A model generated the notes under the pieces. The model saw only the letters and a program-made list of their open reading frames with translations. It ran no database searches and was not told where the DNA came from. A program made the position numbers and the translations under genes. Of a stretch of DNA of 8,628 nt, positions 5,760-8,628 are shown in pieces (the stretch's first letter is position 1; each line of letters opens with the position of its first letter). This DNA is from UMGS973 sp964507795 (lineage in GTDB: Bacteria; Bacillota; Clostridia; Peptostreptococcales; Anaerovoracaceae): assembly GCA_964507795.1 (NCBI GenBank), contig CAZDQV010000090.1, forward strand, positions 1-8,628. Direction: 5' to 3'.

Positions 5760-7775
5760 ATGAGCACATTAGCAATTCTTGTACCTGTCGCTGCGTTTGT
5801 CGGTCTTATAGTGGCATATGCACTTGCCGCATGGATTGGCAAACTTGACGAAGGTAACGAGAGAATGAAGGAAATCGCAGGTCATATACGCGAAGGCGCT
5901 ATGGCTTTCCTAAAGAGAGAATACAAAACTATGGCGATAGTTATAGTTGTACTGTTCTTGATTATAGGATTTGCATTGGGCAGCTGGGTAACAGCCGTGC
6001 TTTATGTTATAGGTGCACTGCTGTCAGTACTTGCAGGTTTCTTTGGAATGAAAGTTGCAACTCTGGGTAATGTCAGAACAGCAAATGCGGCACAAAAAAG
6101 CGGCATGGCAAAAGCCCTCAAAGTTGCGTTCAGATCAGGCGCGGTTATGGGACTTTGCGTTTCAGGCCTGGGACTTTTCGGCCTTGGCATTGTATTTTGC
6201 GTACTTGACCTTGCAACAGTTATGCAATGCGTGACAGGATTCGGCCTTGGCGCTTCATCAATGGCACTGTTTGGAAGAGTAGGCGGCGGTATCTATACCA
6301 AAGCTGCAGACGTTGGTGCAGACCTTGTAGGTAAAGTTGAAGCGGGCATACCTGAAGATGACCCTAGAAACCCTGCAGTTATCGCAGATAACGTAGGAGA
6401 CAACGTAGGTGACGTTGCAGGTATGGGTTCAGACCTGTTCGAATCATATGTAGGATCAATCATATCAGCTATTACACTTGCTGCAGTTGCAGCAACAGAA
6501 GCAGGAGGAGCATTCTCAGAGACAGCAGCAGCTGTATTCCCACTTGTTCTTTCAGCTATAGGTGTTTTAGCATCAGCAATAGGCATATTGCTTGTAAGAG
6601 GTAAAGAAGGCGGCAACCCTTCATCAGCTCTTAACATGGGAACATATATCTCAGGTGCCATAGTTATTATCGCATCGTTCATATTAAGTAACGCAATGCT
6701 TCACAGCCTTTCATACGCATGGGCTATAATTGCAGGACTTATCGTAGGTATAGCAATAGGTAAAATCACTGAAATCTATACTTCAGCAGATTACAAATCA
6801 GTTAAAAGAATTGCAGAACAGTCACAGACAGGTTCAGCAACAACTATAATCTCAGGTCTTGGCGTTGGTATGATGTCAACATTATGGCCAATCATCTGCA
6901 TCTGCATCGGTATCATTGTATCCTACGCTGTTGCAGGCGTATACGGTATTGCCCTTGCAGCAGTAGGTATGCTTTCAACAACAGGTATGACAGTAGCGGT
7001 AGACGCTTACGGCCCTGTATCTGACAATGCCGGCGGTATTGCAGAGATGTCAGAACTTCCTCCGGAAGTAAGAGAAATCACAGACAAACTCGATGCAGTA
7101 GGAAACACTACAGCAGCTATAGGTAAGGGATTTGCCATCGGTTCGGCAGCTCTTACAGCACTGGCTCTGTTTGTATCATATGCAGAGGTTGCAGGATTAA
7201 CAGTAGTTGACCTGTTAAACCCTATTGTAATTGTAGGTATATTCATCGGAGCAATGCTTCCGTTCCTGTTTACAGCACTTACCATGAATTCAGTAGGTAA
7301 AGCTGCAAACCAGATGATTGAAGAAGTAAGAAGACAGTTCAGAGAGAAAAAAGGCATCATGGAAGGTACCGAAAAACCTGACTATGCTAAATGCGTAGAC
7401 ATCTCAACAGGTGCAGCTCTCAAAGAAATGATTGCTCCGGGACTTATCGCAATCGTAGTACCTATTATAGTAGGTATAGTACTTGGCGTTGAAGGACTTG
7501 GCGGAATGCTTGCAGGAGCGCTCTCAGCAGGAGTACTTCTTGCTATCATGATGGCAAATGCAGGCGGCGCATGGGACAATGCCAAGAAATACGTTGAAGA
7601 AGGCAATTACGGTGGCAAGGGTTCAGATACTCACAAAGCTACAGTTGTTGGCGATACAGTAGGAGATCCGTTCAAGGATACATCAGGACCGTCAATCAAC
7701 ATCCTTATCAAGCTGATGACTATCATTTCACTGGTATTCGCTCCACTGTTTGTACAGATAGGCGGATTACTGTAA
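5760..7775 (+). CDS. hppA: membrane-bound K+-dependent ion-pumping pyrophosphatase
   Basis: HppA splits cytoplasmic pyrophosphate and uses the energy to export Na+ and/or H+. The 671-residue protein has the usual length and about 16 membrane helices expected for the family. Active-site signatures are intact: GGGIYTKAADVGADLVGKVE (175-194), DDPRNPAVIADNVGDNVGD (200-218), MMANAGGAWDNAKKY (597-611) and the C-terminal SDTHKATVVGDTVGDPFKD (622-640). GNTTAAIGKG (448-457) has Ala452 and Gly455, where K+-independent enzymes carry Lys and Thr, so this one should need K+. Glu228 in DLFESYVG lies where I recall the gate glutamate of Na+-pumping enzymes; plant H+ pumps have it four residues later. Na+ or dual Na+/H+ transport is therefore likely but not proven. 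ATG 5760 follows AGGAGG (5746-5751) at eight bases. A strong terminator follows, so it is monocistronic or the end of a unit. In anaerobes it recovers energy from biosynthetic pyrophosphate. Confidence 0.97.
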   Translation: MSTLAILVPVAAFVGLIVAYALAAWIGKLDEGNERMKEIAGHIREGAMAFLKREYKTMAIVIVVLFLIIGFALGSWVTAVLYVIGALLSVLAGFFGMKVATLGNVRTANAAQKSGMAKALKVAFRSGAVMGLCVSGLGLFGLGIVFCVLDLATVMQCVTGFGLGASSMALFGRVGGGIYTKAADVGADLVGKVEAGIPEDDPRNPAVIADNVGDNVGDVAGMGSDLFESYVGSIISAITLAAVAATEAGGAFSETAAAVFPLVLSAIGVLASAIGILLVRGKEGGNPSSALNMGTYISGAIVIIASFILSNAMLHSLSYAWAIIAGLIVGIAIGKITEIYTSADYKSVKRIAEQSQTGSATTIISGLGVGMMSTLWPIICICIGIIVSYAVAGVYGIALAAVGMLSTTGMTVAVDAYGPVSDNAGGIAEMSELPPEVREITDKLDAVGNTTAAIGKGFAIGSAALTALALFVSYAEVAGLTVVDLLNPIVIVGIFIGAMLPFLFTALTMNSVGKAANQMIEEVRRQFREKKGIMEGTEKPDYAKCVDISTGAALKEMIAPGLIAIVVPIIVGIVLGVEGLGGMLAGALSAGVLLAIMMANAGGAWDNAKKYVEEGNYGGKGSDTHKATVVGDTVGDPFKDTSGPSINILIKLMTIISLVFAPLFVQIGGLL

Positions 7776-7787
7776 TTGAATATCTTG

Positions 7788-7820
7788 AGACAGGTAGAGG
7801 TATTCTATCTGTCTTTTTTT
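7788..7820 (+). terminator. strong intrinsic terminator of hppA
   Basis: GACAGGTAGA (7789-7798) pairs with TCTATCTGTC (7804-7813), ten pairs with one G-U, around a 5-base loop. Seven Ts follow immediately (7814-7820), then another T run. It begins 13 bases after the hppA stop. This is the clearest terminator in the window. Confidence 0.9.
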
Positions 7821-7833
7821 GTTTTTGTGCAAT

Positions 7834-7845
7834 AAAATGCATTTT
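7834..7845. promoter_or_regulatory. perfect 12-bp palindrome upstream of the PepSY gene
   Basis: AAAATGCATTTT is a perfect palindrome located 44 bases before the PepSY start codon. TATA-like sequences follow at 7856-7865, but I find no well-spaced -35 box for them. The palindrome could be an operator for that promoter. AT-rich palindromes of this length also arise by chance. Confidence 0.3.
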
Positions 7846-7889
7846 TCTTGTGTTGTATATATAAAGATACAAACATGGAGGTAAAACAA

Positions 7890-8534
7890 ATGAAAGATAA
7901 TATCAACAACGAAGTACAGGAAGTTAAAGCAAATGAGAACAAGGCGAACAGAAATCTTAAAATAGCACTTGTGATAGCAATTGCAGTTATAGTTATAGGG
8001 GGAGCAATATTTGCTGTATCAGCGTTAAATGGAAGCAATCAGAATCAGGAAACCCTGGATACGGAAACAAACAGCAATCAGCAGATAACAGAAGATGTAA
8101 TAGGTGAAGAAGCTGCGCTTGAAGCTGCAATCAAAGAAGCCGGAGTTAAGGAAGCTGACGTGACAAATTCGTATGTGAACCTTGAATCAGATGATGGCAT
8201 TGTTAAATATGAAGTTGATTTTTATGCGGACAACACAGAATACAGCTTTGAAATTGATGCACAGACAGGAAATATCCTGAGTTATGAAAAAGAAGACGCA
8301 ACCGGTTCATACAGTGTCGATGGTAATGGTGAGGCCGCTGTTTCATCAGAGGAAGCAAAAGAAATTGCATTGAAAAAGGCAGGAGTGAATGCATCAGATG
8401 TATATGATATGGATGTGGAACTTGAACAGGGCACATATGAAGTGAGCTTTAACTGTAATGGGATGGAGTATGATACTGTGATAGATAAAGATACGGGAGA
8501 AGTACTTCATTTTACCAGCGAATATGACCATTAA
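7890..8534 (+). CDS. membrane-anchored protein with two PepSY domains
   Basis: The 214-residue protein has a short cytoplasmic N-terminus, one membrane helix at about 24-46 (ALVIAIAVIVIGGAIFAVSA, 26-45), a polar Asn/Gln/Thr linker (47-68), and two PepSY repeats at about 70-135 and 150-210. The repeats share the pattern EEA...KEAGV/KKAGV, an acidic first strand, then E(I)DAQTGNIL in the first and IDKDTGEVL in the second. PepSY domains are thought to act as protease inhibitors or modulators in the cell envelope; the ligand here is unknown. The lack of a clear cleavage site and the helix placement suggest a membrane-tethered, externally exposed, strongly acidic ectodomain. ATG 7890 follows GGAGGT (7877-7882) at seven bases; ATG 7875 overlaps that ribosome binding site and is unlikely. 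The gene stands alone after the hppA terminator. Confidence 0.88.
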   Translation: MKDNINNEVQEVKANENKANRNLKIALVIAIAVIVIGGAIFAVSALNGSNQNQETLDTETNSNQQITEDVIGEEAALEAAIKEAGVKEADVTNSYVNLESDDGIVKYEVDFYADNTEYSFEIDAQTGNILSYEKEDATGSYSVDGNGEAAVSSEEAKEIALKKAGVNASDVYDMDVELEQGTYEVSFNCNGMEYDTVIDKDTGEVLHFTSEYDH

Positions 8535-8588
8535 TTTACTGGGAAAAGGTAAAAAAACATGGCTTCAACAGGCTCAAAAAATAGCTTT
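8535..8588. other. short gene-free stretch after the PepSY gene
   Basis: I see no hairpin followed by a T run here, so no intrinsic terminator can be assigned to the PepSY gene. The strand is A-rich and carries no convincing coding frame. Confidence 0.4.
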
Positions 8589-8628
8589 AAAAAAATCAAA
8601 AAAAGGTATTGACAAAAGGGAGGGTGTT
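8589..8628 (+). promoter_or_regulatory. left half of a strong promoter cut by the window edge
   Basis: A perfect TTGACA -35 box lies at 8609-8614. It is preceded by two A-tracts (8589-8595 and 8598-8604) resembling an UP element that binds the RNA polymerase alpha subunit. With normal 17-base spacing the -10 box would start at about 8632, just outside the window. Such UP plus consensus -35 arrangements are typical of tRNA, rRNA or other highly expressed units, so one may follow. The -10 box itself cannot be seen. Confidence 0.55.

Noticed and set aside
6293..6682. 129-codon minus-strand open frame inside hppA
   Set aside because: The low-complexity Ala/Pro/Ser/Thr content is the antisense reflection of the Ala/Gly-rich membrane helices of hppA.
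1..8628. CRISPR array, tRNA or insertion sequence
   Set aside because: No regularly spaced repeats, no cloverleaf-like segment, and no transposase or paired terminal inverted repeats were seen.

Overview
The window reads as chromosome of an anaerobic, low-GC Gram-positive bacterium of the class Clostridia, most likely close to Lachnospiraceae. This rests on AT-rich DNA, strong AGGAGG ribosome binding sites, a K+-dependent membrane pyrophosphatase, a stand-alone secG, and two small protein families (DUF3848-like and a 'MDISKCDW' family) that I associate with Lachnospiraceae and related gut Clostridia. All genes I can support lie on the + strand.

Layout. Bases 1-55 hold the probable tail of an upstream gene. 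Bases 56-528 hold no convincing gene; they contain a possible terminator, an 11-bp tandem repeat and a candidate promoter. Bases 529-5229 form a tight five-gene cluster that looks like one operon: a MutT/Nudix hydrolase (529-930); a 958-residue PLD nuclease / superfamily 2 helicase / DUF3427 fusion (927-3803), joined to the Nudix gene by an ATGA overlap; a DUF3848-like small protein (3826-4161); an HNH endonuclease with an integrase-like N-terminal domain (4180-4899); and a small protein of unknown function (4909-5229). Gaps between the last four genes are only 9-22 bases. From 5314 onward the window returns to housekeeping genes: secG (5393-5623) with its own promoter, hppA (5760-7775) for a membrane ion-pumping pyrophosphatase, and a membrane-anchored protein with two PepSY domains (7890-8534). 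The last 40 bases hold an A-rich tract and a perfect TTGACA -35 box, the left half of a strong promoter for whatever follows.

How the genes may work together. The five-gene cluster couples a nucleotide-cleaving enzyme, a DNA/RNA-remodelling ATPase with a fused PLD nuclease, a second (HNH) nuclease and two small accessory proteins. That mix is typical of genome-defence or DNA-processing islands. I cannot match the five-gene set with confidence to a named defence system, so it is the most interesting object here. Its defence role is inference from domain content and operon structure only. SecG belongs to the SecYEG translocon. HppA couples pyrophosphate hydrolysis to ion export; its residues point to the K+-dependent class and probably to Na+ transport. 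The PepSY protein is probably displayed outside the membrane. These three genes are separated by promoter or terminator signals and do not appear to belong to the nuclease operon.
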